From Actinomycetes bacterium (GTDB taxonomy: Bacteria; Actinomycetota; Actinomycetes; Propionibacteriales; Propionibacteriaceae), in assembly GCA_023443125.1 (NCBI GenBank), contig JAEZVO010000023.1, positions 1 through 36,397 of the forward strand: a DNA stretch of 36,397 bases. The letters run 5' to 3'. Position numbers and translations under genes: made by a program. How positions within the stretch are numbered: the first letter of the stretch is position 1; each line of letters begins with the position of its first letter. Shown piece after piece: positions 6,009-14,719 of this stretch. The notes below the pieces were generated by a model. The model did not search any database. It saw nothing but the letters and a program-made list of their open reading frames with translations, and was not told the origin of the DNA.

Positions 6009-8999
6009 CTAACGTTGCAGCTGAGCGGCTGCGTCGACGAGTTCCGGCGGGGCACTCGCGAACACCAGCCGATCGGAACGTACGTGGTAGAACGCAGCTC
6101 CGACGCGTTCTAGTGCGATTCCACGCGCCTCGGCCCAAGCGCGACGATACACCGCCAGCTGCAGCTCGTCGGCGGGGGCGTCGAAGGTCTTCCAGTCGAC
6201 GACGAGCTCGTCGAACTCCCCTTCCCAGCGATAGACGGCATCCATACGGCCACGGATCTGGAAACCGCCGACGACCATCGAAAAGGGCACCTCGCACGCC
6301 AACGGGGTGCGGCTGGCAAATCGTCCGCGTTCGAAGGCGTCGATGAGCGATTGTAGTGCCGGCGGTTGACGCTCAAACTCATCGAAGCCGCTCGGCATCT
6401 CGAACCGGCGCTGCACCCAATCGTGGAAGGCCGTACCGAGCGACGCCGCTGAGGATGGCTTGCGTGGCATCCGACGCACCAGCTGTTCTGCCAATGCCTG
6501 CGGGTCGTCGCGCAGCTGCATGAGCTGTGTGGCCGAGAGCCCTTGTGGAAGACGAATCTCTCGTCGCCGCTGCCGAGTCAGCACGTGAGCCGCGGACTCA
6601 TCCCAGAGCTGAAATTGACGCAACTCCTCATCTGCAACACGCCCCGACTCCAGCACCCAGTCTTCCGCACCATGATGCCGCTCAGCGGCGTGTACGAGCT
6701 CCGCAGCTTGCGACTGTCGCTCTTGATCGTCCTCGTCATGTGGTGCCGGCCAGGCGAATGCAACACTGGCGTCCAGCCCTGGGTTGTCACAGCCGGTGGT
6801 GGCATCAATCGCGGTGCCTGCGCGTCGCGCTTCGGTCTCGCAGACCAAGAAATACCGCGAGGGCTTTCGCTCCCGCTTGGCCTGGTTCGCCCACCGATGG
6901 CACGTAGCCACCAACCGCTTTCTGGCCCTCGTGGCAGCCACGTAGGCCAGCCGATCTTCTCCGTGCTCATGCTCGCTCTTGAGCTCTTCTACGTACTGCT
7001 TGAGCGCTGCGTCTGAGTACTCCCCAAGTTGCGGAATAGAGTGGGCGTCTCCGCGCAGCGGACTCGGGAGGAGCTCAGCGCGAGTGACCCAGTTGCCGCT
7101 CTTATTCGTCGACGGGAACACGCCTTCGTTCAGTGCGGGAAGGAACACGTGGTCCCATTCGAGGCCTTTCGCCGCATGCACCGTCGCGAGCTTGACCGAG
7201 TTCGAAGCAGACATCACCGCCTGCTCGAGACCTTCGCCGTCCGAGGCCTCGGCATCGAGGAAAGCGACCAGCCCCGCGAGCGACGCGTCACCGGCGACGA
7301 TTGGCCTGTCGCTGCAGGCGGCGACGAACGCGTCGAGCTGATCCGTCGGAAGGTTGCGGGCGCGCAGCTCCTCCTCGACCCCTAGCACGCGTATGACCTG
7401 CGAGAGCAGGTCGCCCACGGGTTCTGCAGCGTGCTCCCGCAGGCGCGCAAATACCTGCATGAATGAAGACAGGATGCGTTCTCCATTCTCGGTGAGCCCT
7501 GTGGGACGATGCTCCGCTGCTTCGAGCAGACACGGCTCTCCCCCATCTGCGAGCTGTGCGGCGTGCCGCCCCAGTAGCTCCAGATCAGGAAGCGCAATGT
7601 TCCATCGTGGCCCGGTGAGCAACGTCGCCATGGAGGGGTTGTCGAGCGGATCGACGAGCAAACGAAGCAGCGCGACAATGGGCACGATCTCGGGAAGCCA
7701 CAGCAATCCACCCAATCCGACGATCTCTGTAGGGACGCCGCGCACCTGTAAGCGTTGGTGCATTGCGGCCAGCAGACTCCTGCGCCTGGACAGTACGGCG
7801 ATCTGTTTCCATTCGCAGGTGTCCTGCAGCTGCAGGATATGCTCGGCGATCGCGTCGAGCTCTTCACCTTCCGTGTCGAAGCGGAACGTTTCGACGGTGC
7901 CTGCCTGTGTGCCCGCGGGGGCTCGGAGTTCGACGCCCTCGTCACCGGGGATGGTGGAGGCGAGCTCATTGCCCACCGCGAGGATCGTGGTGTGGCTACG
8001 ACGGTTCACTGACAGTGCGTGTGCAGTGGCGGCGCGAAACTCATGTTGGAATTCGGGGATGTTGCTCGCGGCTGCCCCGCGCCAACCGTAGATGGCTTGG
8101 TACGGGTCGCCGACGGCGGTGACCGGATGGCCAGCGAAGAGCGCCCTCAGCATGACAGCTTGTGCAGACGAGGTGTCTTGGTATTCGTCCAAGAGCACGA
8201 CGGCGTATTGGCCACGCAACGCTTCTCCAACCGCCGGTACGTCAAGCGCCAGATTGGCGGCTGTTGCAAGTTGATCTGAGAACTCGGCGACCCGCAGTTC
8301 ACGCTTATAGGCGCGGTACTCCTCGACGATGCGCAGCAATTCGAGGCGCTCAGTACAGCGTTCTGCAGCTTGCATCATGGACTTGTATGGTTTGGAGCCT
8401 TGCTTGCCGTAGCCAGGTGCGGCAACGAACTGTGCCCTCGCATCCGTCGTGAATTGCTGCGCTTCCTGAGGTTCCACCAGGTTCGAGCGCAACTCGGCAT
8501 CCAGTTTCAGAGCGCGTTCGATGATGGTGGGCATCGAGTACTCCGCGAGTGCCGGATAGGGGCCGACGGAGCGGGCCACGACGTGATGCATGAGCCTCGC
8601 GCTCGTGGCACCCGTCACCAATACTGGGGCATCGTCGATGCCTGCTCTCAGTCCGTGTTCGGCGACGATGCGTGCGGCGAACGAATCGTAGGTGCTGGCG
8701 CTGGGGACACCCTCATCTGAACCCGTTGCGCGCAGCCCGGCACGTTCGAGAGCCGCGAGTACGCGCTCCCCTAGCTCGCCGGCAGCCTTGCGCGTGAACG
8801 TGAGCCCGAGAATCTCGTCGGCGCGCACTTGCCCAGTGCCCACCAGCCACACCACGCGGGCTGCCATCACCGTCGTCTTACCCGTCCCCGCGCCGGCGAC
8901 GATGACGCCGGGCGCAAGTGGCGCTGTGACCGCAGCAAGCTGTTCATCGCTCAGCTCGATACCGAGTGCTTCGCAGAGTTGATCGGTGTTTTCCATCAC
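6009..8999 (-). CDS. adnB: AdnB-type subunit of the AdnAB helicase-nuclease
   Basis: UvrD-like superfamily 1 helicase with a C-terminal RecB-like nuclease, 996 residues from GTG 8999 or 995 from the adjoining ATG 8996. Walker A is GAGTGKT (36-42), Walker B is LLDEYQD, and the helicase motifs VYRWEG-preceding GWRGAAA and YVAATRARKRL are present. The nuclease ends in VVDWKT with Asp935 and Lys937. In mycobacteria AdnB is the main motor of the dimer that resects double-strand breaks. The start overlaps the adnA stop in a GTGATG arrangement, and AGGAGA lies upstream, so translation is coupled with adnA, consistent with a stoichiometric heterodimer. The alternative name would be generic UvrD/PcrA helicase; the adjacent partner argues for AdnB. 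Confidence 0.9.
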   Translation of the reverse strand: MMENTDQLCEALGIELSDEQLAAVTAPLAPGVIVAGAGTGKTTVMAARVVWLVGTGQVRADEILGLTFTRKAAGELGERVLAALERAGLRATGSDEGVPSASTYDSFAARIVAEHGLRAGIDDAPVLVTGATSARLMHHVVARSVGPYPALAEYSMPTIIERALKLDAELRSNLVEPQEAQQFTTDARAQFVAAPGYGKQGSKPYKSMMQAAERCTERLELLRIVEEYRAYKRELRVAEFSDQLATAANLALDVPAVGEALRGQYAVVLLDEYQDTSSAQAVMLRALFAGHPVTAVGDPYQAIYGWRGAAASNIPEFQHEFRAATAHALSVNRRSHTTILAVGNELASTIPGDEGVELRAPAGTQAGTVETFRFDTEGEELDAIAEHILQLQDTCEWKQIAVLSRRRSLLAAMHQRLQVRGVPTEIVGLGGLLWLPEIVPIVALLRLLVDPLDNPSMATLLTGPRWNIALPDLELLGRHAAQLADGGEPCLLEAAEHRPTGLTENGERILSSFMQVFARLREHAAEPVGDLLSQVIRVLGVEEELRARNLPTDQLDAFVAACSDRPIVAGDASLAGLVAFLDAEASDGEGLEQAVMSASNSVKLATVHAAKGLEWDHVFLPALNEGVFPSTNKSGNWVTRAELLPSPLRGDAHSIPQLGEYSDAALKQYVEELKSEHEHGEDRLAYVAATRARKRLVATCHRWANQAKRERKPSRYFLVCETEARRAGTAIDATTGCDNPGLDASVAFAWPAPHDEDDQERQSQAAELVHAAERHHGAEDWVLESGRVADEELRQFQLWDESAAHVLTRQRRREIRLPQGLSATQLMQLRDDPQALAEQLVRRMPRKPSSAASLGTAFHDWVQRRFEMPSGFDEFERQPPALQSLIDAFERGRFASRTPLACEVPFSMVVGGFQIRGRMDAVYRWEGEFDELVVDWKTFDAPADELQLAVYRRAWAEARGIALERVGAAFYHVRSDRLVFASAPPELVDAAAQLQR

Positions 9000-11900
9000 G
9001 CTATCTCCTGAATCGCGGGGCAGTCCGAGCGGAATTCACACATGCGGCACGCATCACCGGGCGTCGCCGGAAAATCGCCACGCTCCAGCACGGCCTTGGC
9101 CGATGCGATGCGATCGTGCATCCACGTCGGGCCGACGATCAGCGGTTCGTCTGGCAATTCCGGAGCGGCCGTCAACGACGACTGCTCCATCACCAGCGGC
9201 AACCCAGATGCGTCGACACGCAGCATCACCAGGGCCGCCGACGCCACTGCGCGCACACCAGGCGCAAGCGCCTCGAAGGCACCCGACTGCGCAGCCAACT
9301 GGTACAGCCCCAGCTGCACATTGGCAGCCAAAGATTTTGCTGTGGGTTTCGATCGCATTGTTTTGAAATCAAGGATGCGGAGCTTCGGGCCCTCCTCCGT
9401 ATGCAGCAACTCAACTCGGTCTACGAAACCGTGCAACAGCACCTCGCGCCCCTCCACTTCGACGCGAGCCTCGAAGCCTTGCTCCACGCCGAGCAAGGTG
9501 GCCGATTGTTGAGGGAACCACGCGGCAAGCCGGTCGATCATGTCCTCGGCCTGTACCCTCTCGCTGGTTTCCTGCCAAGGGGCAGCGAAGTCGACGGTGC
9601 CCCAGCGCTCGTTAAGCAACGCCCGCATCCCAATTGCGTCGAGGTTGTCCGTCTGGGCATTCTGGGCGACCTCATGGATGAGGCTGCCGAAACTTGCTGC
9701 TTGGTTCGACGGGCGCCTGGCCCGTGCTCGTCGAGCTAGATAGTACTGGCGCGGACACGTAAGGATGCCCTCGAGCGCCGAGCCGCTCAGGCGCAAGCTT
9801 GCACGGCCAGCCAGAGGTGGACGTTGTGGCGCCCCCCACCAGTTGGATGGGTTGGCTGAGGCGACGCCTTCTGCTGCGAGACGCTGCAATCTCGCCGCCG
9901 CTCCGCGACGCAGCACGGCGCTACGTTCCGGATCTGCGAGGACCTGCCGCAGCTCACCGACGAGAGCCTGGGACGTGAGCGGGCGCTCAGGAAACCCGGT
10001 GACCTCTACGAGAGGCACACCCAACTCTGTCAGGAACCGTGAGGGCTGGAGATCACCGCTGGCGACGGCGCTGACCTGCAAGGAAGTACGGGCGCGGGCG
10101 CAGGCGAGATAGAACAGTCGGCGCTCCTCTTGGAGGTGCTCCGCAATCGTGCGGGGTGCCCCATCGAGCAAACGCCCTGGGTCAAGGATCTGCCCGCCTG
10201 GGGCTGCCTGCGGCCATCGCCCCTCTTGCACGCCCACAACCCAAACGTGTTGCCACTCGCGTCCCTTGGCCCGGTGGGCCGTGGTGACGAGCACACCGGT
10301 GCCGGTGATGCTCGATTCTCTGCCGGTGTCGGCAGGGATTTCTTGGCCTTCTAAGTCGCGAACAAACTTCCATACGCCAGGAGCGCCGCTCAGTACCGGC
10401 TCGTGGCCAGCGCGTTCAAACAGTTCGACTACGGCGTCAAGGTGATGGTTGGCATGCCTGTCTCCGCGCAGCGCCGCGTTGTGCAGCGCCGATGGCCAAT
10501 TCGTACACGACCACACCTCCCACAGCGCATTGGCGACGCCACACCCGCCCTCTAGCTCAGAGGAGATGCGCTTCACGGTGTCAGCAACAGTTCGTGCGCT
10601 AGCCCACTCCCCCTCAGCGTCAGCACCCAGCATCTTGGCCCACACGCCGTCACCATCGACGTGGCGTTCGAGGCGTCGAAGCGCGATGGCATCCAGCCCC
10701 ACCAATGGTGAGAGCGCCAACGTTCGCGCTTGTTCGTCGGTGGGCTCGTCGCTCGAGGCTGCCAAACACAACGCGGCGAGCAGCGCCGACACCGCCTCAT
10801 CCTCGGCGAGCACCAACTCGTCGGCAGCGACTTCCACTGGAATGCCGAGCCTGAGTAGTGCTCGCGTCAGTGGCATGAGCTGCGCCTTCCCTGCCCGTGC
10901 GATCACAGCGATATCGGCCCATGATGCCCCTGCAGCCACCGTCCGACGGATGCCATCGGCGACGTGCGCGACTTCAGCTGATTCTGAAGAGAACAACGAC
11001 ACGCTGATCTCGCCTTCCTCGCTCCGCACCGGTGCGAGCGGCACGCGAGCCGTCGATGCAGCGATGCGCCCGCGCAATGTGTTGAGGCTTCCCACAACAG
11101 CAACAGCGTGACGGTGGTCATGGACGAGCGACACGACCCGAGAAGGTTCAAGTTCAGCAAGGCCCAGCATGCCTTGCGCCGAGGCGCCACGGAATTCGCT
11201 GACCACCTGGTCGGGATCACCGAACACCGTGACGGGGATGCCGAGCATGGCGAGATCACCGAGCAGGGCGGTTTGGGCCGGGTCGAGGTCATGCGCATCG
11301 TCGACGAAGACCTCGCAGATGCGCTCGCGCACCATGCCGTGAGCGCCCGGATCGTGGAGCAGAACGCGGGTGCGGTACACCAGCTCCGCATAGTCGAGAG
11401 TTTGCTCGAGATCGCCGACGGCGAGGTACTCGTCGAGAAAATCGGCGATGGCGCTGAGCGTTTGGCTCTGGCGTTCTTTGGCGAGCAATGCGACGTCGTG
11501 CTCGTCGAGCGAACGCTGGCGGATACGGGCGAGGACTTCCCTGAGTTGGCGGGCGAAGCCCCGAGTGCCCAACGCTGACTGCAACGACGCGGGCCATTCG
11601 GCGCGCCCATGCGCCAGAAGATCGCGAATACGTTCTTCTTGCTCGGGTGCTCGCAGCAGTGCCCACGTAAGCTCGTCGGATGGTTCGGCCAAGCGAAGCA
11701 ACCCGAGTGCTAAGCCATGGACCGTGGTGAACAGCGGCTGCGTCTGTGCTTGGCCAAGGCGCCCGATGACTGCTCTTCGCAATTGTTGGGCTGCCTGCCG
11801 AGAGCCTGCCAGCACAGCGACTTGCGACAACGGTGCGCCGTCTTGCACACGCCGCACCACGCTTTCGACGAGTGTGACCGTCTTGCCCGTGCCTGGCCCG

Positions 11901-12001
11901 CCAAGCACACAGGTGACACCCGCAACGGGCTCACTCACACCACGCTGGATGGCATCGAGCTCGTGGTGAGGTACGGCTTGAGGAGGCAATAACGTCCACA
12001 T
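8996..12001 (-). CDS. adnA: AdnA-type subunit of the AdnAB helicase-nuclease
   Basis: Partner of AdnB in double-strand-break end resection; 1001 residues. An N-terminal UvrD-like motor has Walker A GGPGTGKT (34-41). Motif II is degenerate: FVDDAHDLDP, with Asp-Asp where Asp-Glu is usual. The C-terminal RecB-like nuclease carries VDRVE (Asp861) and ILDFKT (Asp878, Lys880). Four cysteines frame it, Cys749 and Cys985/988/994, the arrangement of the 4Fe-4S cluster known in AddB/AdnA-type nucleases. It begins at ATG 12001, facing the PP2C gene across a short intergenic region with two perfect palindromes. Gene order adnA then adnB then nudC matches mycobacteria as I remember it. Confidence 0.9.
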   Translation of the reverse strand: MWTLLPPQAVPHHELDAIQRGVSEPVAGVTCVLGGPGTGKTVTLVESVVRRVQDGAPLSQVAVLAGSRQAAQQLRRAVIGRLGQAQTQPLFTTVHGLALGLLRLAEPSDELTWALLRAPEQEERIRDLLAHGRAEWPASLQSALGTRGFARQLREVLARIRQRSLDEHDVALLAKERQSQTLSAIADFLDEYLAVGDLEQTLDYAELVYRTRVLLHDPGAHGMVRERICEVFVDDAHDLDPAQTALLGDLAMLGIPVTVFGDPDQVVSEFRGASAQGMLGLAELEPSRVVSLVHDHRHAVAVVGSLNTLRGRIAASTARVPLAPVRSEEGEISVSLFSSESAEVAHVADGIRRTVAAGASWADIAVIARAGKAQLMPLTRALLRLGIPVEVAADELVLAEDEAVSALLAALCLAASSDEPTDEQARTLALSPLVGLDAIALRRLERHVDGDGVWAKMLGADAEGEWASARTVADTVKRISSELEGGCGVANALWEVWSCTNWPSALHNAALRGDRHANHHLDAVVELFERAGHEPVLSGAPGVWKFVRDLEGQEIPADTGRESSITGTGVLVTTAHRAKGREWQHVWVVGVQEGRWPQAAPGGQILDPGRLLDGAPRTIAEHLQEERRLFYLACARARTSLQVSAVASGDLQPSRFLTELGVPLVEVTGFPERPLTSQALVGELRQVLADPERSAVLRRGAAARLQRLAAEGVASANPSNWWGAPQRPPLAGRASLRLSGSALEGILTCPRQYYLARRARARRPSNQAASFGSLIHEVAQNAQTDNLDAIGMRALLNERWGTVDFAAPWQETSERVQAEDMIDRLAAWFPQQSATLLGVEQGFEARVEVEGREVLLHGFVDRVELLHTEEGPKLRILDFKTMRSKPTAKSLAANVQLGLYQLAAQSGAFEALAPGVRAVASAALVMLRVDASGLPLVMEQSSLTAAPELPDEPLIVGPTWMHDRIASAKAVLERGDFPATPGDACRMCEFRSDCPAIQEIA

Positions 12002-12025
12002 GCCACTATGGAATCACGTACCACT

Positions 12026-12065
12026 GACAATATTGTCGGGCCTAGCCCCGCGCAGTTGGCCAACT
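12026..12065. promoter_or_regulatory. Two perfect 12-bp palindromes in the adnA/PP2C divergent region
   Basis: GACAATATTGTC (12026-12037) and AGTTGGCCAACT (12054-12065) are both perfect dyads, centred 28 bp apart. The first begins 25 bp upstream of the adnA ATG and contains TTGTCA on the adnA strand, which could serve as a -35 element. They do not match the actinobacterial LexA box (GAAC-N4-GTTC type). They are candidate operators only. Confidence 0.4.
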
Positions 12066-12156
12066 TGCACACCGACTCGCGCGCTCCGCTGGGCAAACGA
12101 CCCCTTCATGCCACTAGATTGAGAGCACAGTGACCCTTCGTGAGCCAGGAGATGTG

Positions 12157-12945
12157 ATGTCAAAATCCGAGCGCGCTCATTACACTCGGATGCCCGCAGC
12201 ATGGGTGGCCGGCTGCAGCGACGTCGGGCTTCGTCACGCATCCAACCAAGACGCCCTGTGCATCGCAGTACGAGATGTGGCCGACGATCCCATCGCCCTC
12301 ATCGCGGTTGCAGACGGCGTATCAACTGCAGCAGGCTCTGAGATCGCGTCATCGGTCGCCGTCGAACGCTGCGTGAACGTACTGCAAGACCGCCTCGCCC
12401 AGGGTCTACCCGAAAACGTTGCATTCGTGCAGGCCTTCTCTGAAGCCCATCAGCACGTGCTGGAGGCCACCGTCGGCGGAGAGCCCTCGGCCTGCACACT
12501 CATCACCGCGTACGTACGAACCGGATGGATATCCATCGCCAACATTGGTGATTCGAGGGCGTACTGGGTGGCGGACGACGGCACCTGCACGTTACTCAGT
12601 ACCGACGATTCGATGGCGCAGGCACGCATCATGCTCGGCATGTCGCGCGACGACGCGGAACAAGGAGCCCACGCACATGCCATCACTAAGTGGCTGGGAC
12701 GTGACGCGTCGAACGTCACGCCATCGGTCACCAACCACGAGCCTGCCACTGCAGGCTGGCTGATCTTATGTACCGATGGGCTGTGGAACTACGCGAGCGC
12801 GCCCGAGGCCATGGCCGCGGCGTTTGAGGAATTCCGAGCGCGCTCCGAGCGCCCCAGCGACATCGCCGAGGGGCTCGTGGATTGGGCAAACGCACAAGGT
12901 GGTAAAGACAACATCACTGTCACCGTCGCTCGCGTCGACGTTTGA
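12157..12945 (+). CDS. PP2C-family serine/threonine protein phosphatase
   Basis: Metal-dependent phosphatase of the PPM/PP2C class, 262 residues, cytoplasmic with no membrane segment. The motifs appear in order: SDVGLRHASNQD, VADGVS (family consensus DGMG), IGDSRAYW, LCTDGLWNY and GGKDNITV. These give the metal-binding aspartates. I take ATG 12157 as the start because AGGAG stands just before it; an upstream GTG at 12130 lacks one. The product lacks the transmembrane segment of PstP, and no kinase or FHA gene is adjacent, so the substrate is unknown. It is the first of three plus-strand genes and diverges from adnA. Confidence 0.88.
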   Translation: MSKSERAHYTRMPAAWVAGCSDVGLRHASNQDALCIAVRDVADDPIALIAVADGVSTAAGSEIASSVAVERCVNVLQDRLAQGLPENVAFVQAFSEAHQHVLEATVGGEPSACTLITAYVRTGWISIANIGDSRAYWVADDGTCTLLSTDDSMAQARIMLGMSRDDAEQGAHAHAITKWLGRDASNVTPSVTNHEPATAGWLILCTDGLWNYASAPEAMAAAFEEFRARSERPSDIAEGLVDWANAQGGKDNITVTVARVDV

Positions 12946-12998
12946 CCCTGCCCGCTAGTGTGAACAAGGGCACTACTCATTCATGTACAAGGAGCATC

Positions 12999-13223
12999 AT
13001 GGAGATCAAGCTCGGCATCATCCAAGTGGCCAGGGAGATAACGCTTGAAACGCAGGAATCTGCCGACGAGATCAGCAGCCGCCTGGCTTTGGCCGTCGAG
13101 TCCAACGGCATCTTCGAGCTGGCGGACGTGAAAGGCCGCAAGATTCTTATCCCCGCAGACCGTGTCGGATATGTAGAGCTGGGTTCACCCAACGCAAGGC
13201 CTGTAGGTTTCGGTCGCGTCTGA
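12999..13223 (+). CDS. DUF3107 family protein (TB9.4-like)
   Basis: A 74-residue protein that begins MEIKLGIIQVAREI and ends with an ILIPADRVGYVELG segment, the pattern of DUF3107. In mycobacteria the homologue (TB9.4, Rv3208A) lies close to the DEAD-box gene rhlE, as here. Function is not established. AAGGAGC precedes the ATG at 12999 at a good distance, which rules out the longer reading from 12942 that would overlap the PP2C gene. Confidence 0.85.
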   Translation: MEIKLGIIQVAREITLETQESADEISSRLALAVESNGIFELADVKGRKILIPADRVGYVELGSPNARPVGFGRV

Positions 13224-13320
13224 GCCGCCCCAAAGCGGGACGCTGATAGGATCAGGTTTCGGGCAGATTGCCCGGGCATGCGCGTTAGCGCACCGCGTTG
13301 TTCGAACAAGAGGTTGAACC

Positions 13321-14697
13321 CTGACTGAGCAGGCAGCACACGACACATTCCTGGATCTCGGCGTCGCCGAGCCCATCGCAGAGGCACTCGCTGCCGAGGG
13401 CATCGTCAAGCCATTTCCCATCCAGGCCCTTGCCATCCCCCTCGCGTTGGGAGGCACGGATCTGATTGGGCAAGCCCGAACCGGCACCGGCAAAACGCTG
13501 GCTTTTGGCACCGTGATGCTGCACCGGCTCGAAGCCCTCGCAGAAGACCACGCGCCCACGCACGGCAAGCCGCGCGGGCTCGCCGTGTGCCCCACCCGAG
13601 AGCTCGCCGTCCAGGTTGGCCGCGATCTCGAAACGGCCGGCAAAAACCTCCACACCCGCGTGCTCACGATCTATGGCGGCACCAGCTACGACGACCAGCT
13701 TGAAGCGCTTGATAAGGGCGTGGATGTCGTCGTCGGAACCCCCGGGCGCCTGCTAGACCTCGTCCAGCGACGCGCACTCGATCTGACAGAAATCCAGGTG
13801 CTCGTGCTCGATGAAGCCGACGAGATGCTCGATCTCGGTTTCCTCCCCGACGTGGAACGCATCATGGATGCCACACCGAAGTCGCGTCAGACGATGATGT
13901 TCTCTGCGACGATGCCCGGCCAGATCCTCTCGCTAGCGCGCTCGCGCCTGAACCGGCCCATCAATATTCGGGCTGAAGGCGAAAACGCCCAGGCGACGGT
14001 GCCGGACACGGTGCAGTTTATTTACCAGGCCCACCAGCTCGACAAGCCGGAAGTGGTCTCGCGCATTATTCAGGCCAAGGACGCGGGCAAGGTGATGATC
14101 TTCACGCGTACGAAGCGCGAAGCACAGCGCCTCTCCGAAGATCTGGTAGACAGAGGCTTTCCCGCTGCTTCCATCCATGGCGATCTCAATCAATCCGCTC
14201 GGGAACGCTCACTCAAGAAGTTCCGCCAGGGCACCATTCGGGTTCTCGTCGCCACCGACGTCGCAGCCCGTGGCATTGACATCACCGGCGTGACGCACGT
14301 CGTGAATTACGAGTGCCCTGACACCGATGCCACCTACGTGCACCGTATCGGCCGCACCGGCCGCGCCGGGCGCAACGGTGTGGCCGTGACGCTGGTCGAC
14401 TGGGCAGATGTGCATCGCTGGAAGCTCATAGACCAGGCCCTCGATCTAGGCAAACCGGAGCCTGTCGAGACGTACTCGTCGTCGCCCCATCTGTACTCTG
14501 ACCTCGACATCCCGGAAGGAACGAAGGGTCGCATCGCCACCGCGCCACCCAAACGAGACAAGAACGCGGAGAAACCACACGGGCAGCGGGAGCGTCGTCG
14601 CACCCGCTCCTCGAAGCCCCGTCGACGCCGTCGTGTGCGCAACGGCGTCGAAGTAGTGCGGGAGCCCCACGATAAGGCGCAGCCGCCGTCGCAGTGA
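13321..14697 (+). CDS. rhlE: DEAD-box ATP-dependent RNA helicase (RhlE-like), apparent CTG start
   Basis: RNA helicase of the DEAD-box family, probably acting in RNA decay or ribosome assembly. From codon 13321 the protein has 458 residues. The Q motif lies near residues 10-35 (FLDLGVAEPI, PFPIQ), Walker A is ARTGTGKT (52-59), followed by VLDEADEML, FSAT and HRIGRTGRAG, and a strongly basic tail rich in Arg and Lys. The frame is closed by TGA at 13315-13317, and no ATG or GTG occurs before the Q motif; the first TTG (13447) would delete it. The CTG at 13321 is preceded by AAGAGG at about 7 bp and gives the expected N-terminus. A sequencing error upstream is the alternative. Confidence 0.88.
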   Translation: MTEQAAHDTFLDLGVAEPIAEALAAEGIVKPFPIQALAIPLALGGTDLIGQARTGTGKTLAFGTVMLHRLEALAEDHAPTHGKPRGLAVCPTRELAVQVGRDLETAGKNLHTRVLTIYGGTSYDDQLEALDKGVDVVVGTPGRLLDLVQRRALDLTEIQVLVLDEADEMLDLGFLPDVERIMDATPKSRQTMMFSATMPGQILSLARSRLNRPINIRAEGENAQATVPDTVQFIYQAHQLDKPEVVSRIIQAKDAGKVMIFTRTKREAQRLSEDLVDRGFPAASIHGDLNQSARERSLKKFRQGTIRVLVATDVAARGIDITGVTHVVNYECPDTDATYVHRIGRTGRAGRNGVAVTLVDWADVHRWKLIDQALDLGKPEPVETYSSSPHLYSDLDIPEGTKGRIATAPPKRDKNAEKPHGQRERRRTRSSKPRRRRRVRNGVEVVREPHDKAQPPSQ

Positions 14698-14704
14698 CGG
14701 CGGC
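14682..14704. terminator. Perfect hairpin at the rhlE/trpS convergence
   Basis: GCCGCCGTC (14682-14690) and GACGGCGGC (14696-14704) form a perfect 9-bp GC-rich stem with a 5-nt loop. It overlaps the helicase stop codon and lies 15 bp from the trpS stop on the other strand. There is no T-tract, so termination is plausible but unproven. Confidence 0.5.
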
Positions 14705-14719
14705 CGGCGCTAGGAAGGC

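Noticed and set aside
12130..12156. GTG 12130 as start of the PP2C gene
   Set aside because: The AGGAG site lies inside this stretch, directly in front of ATG 12157.
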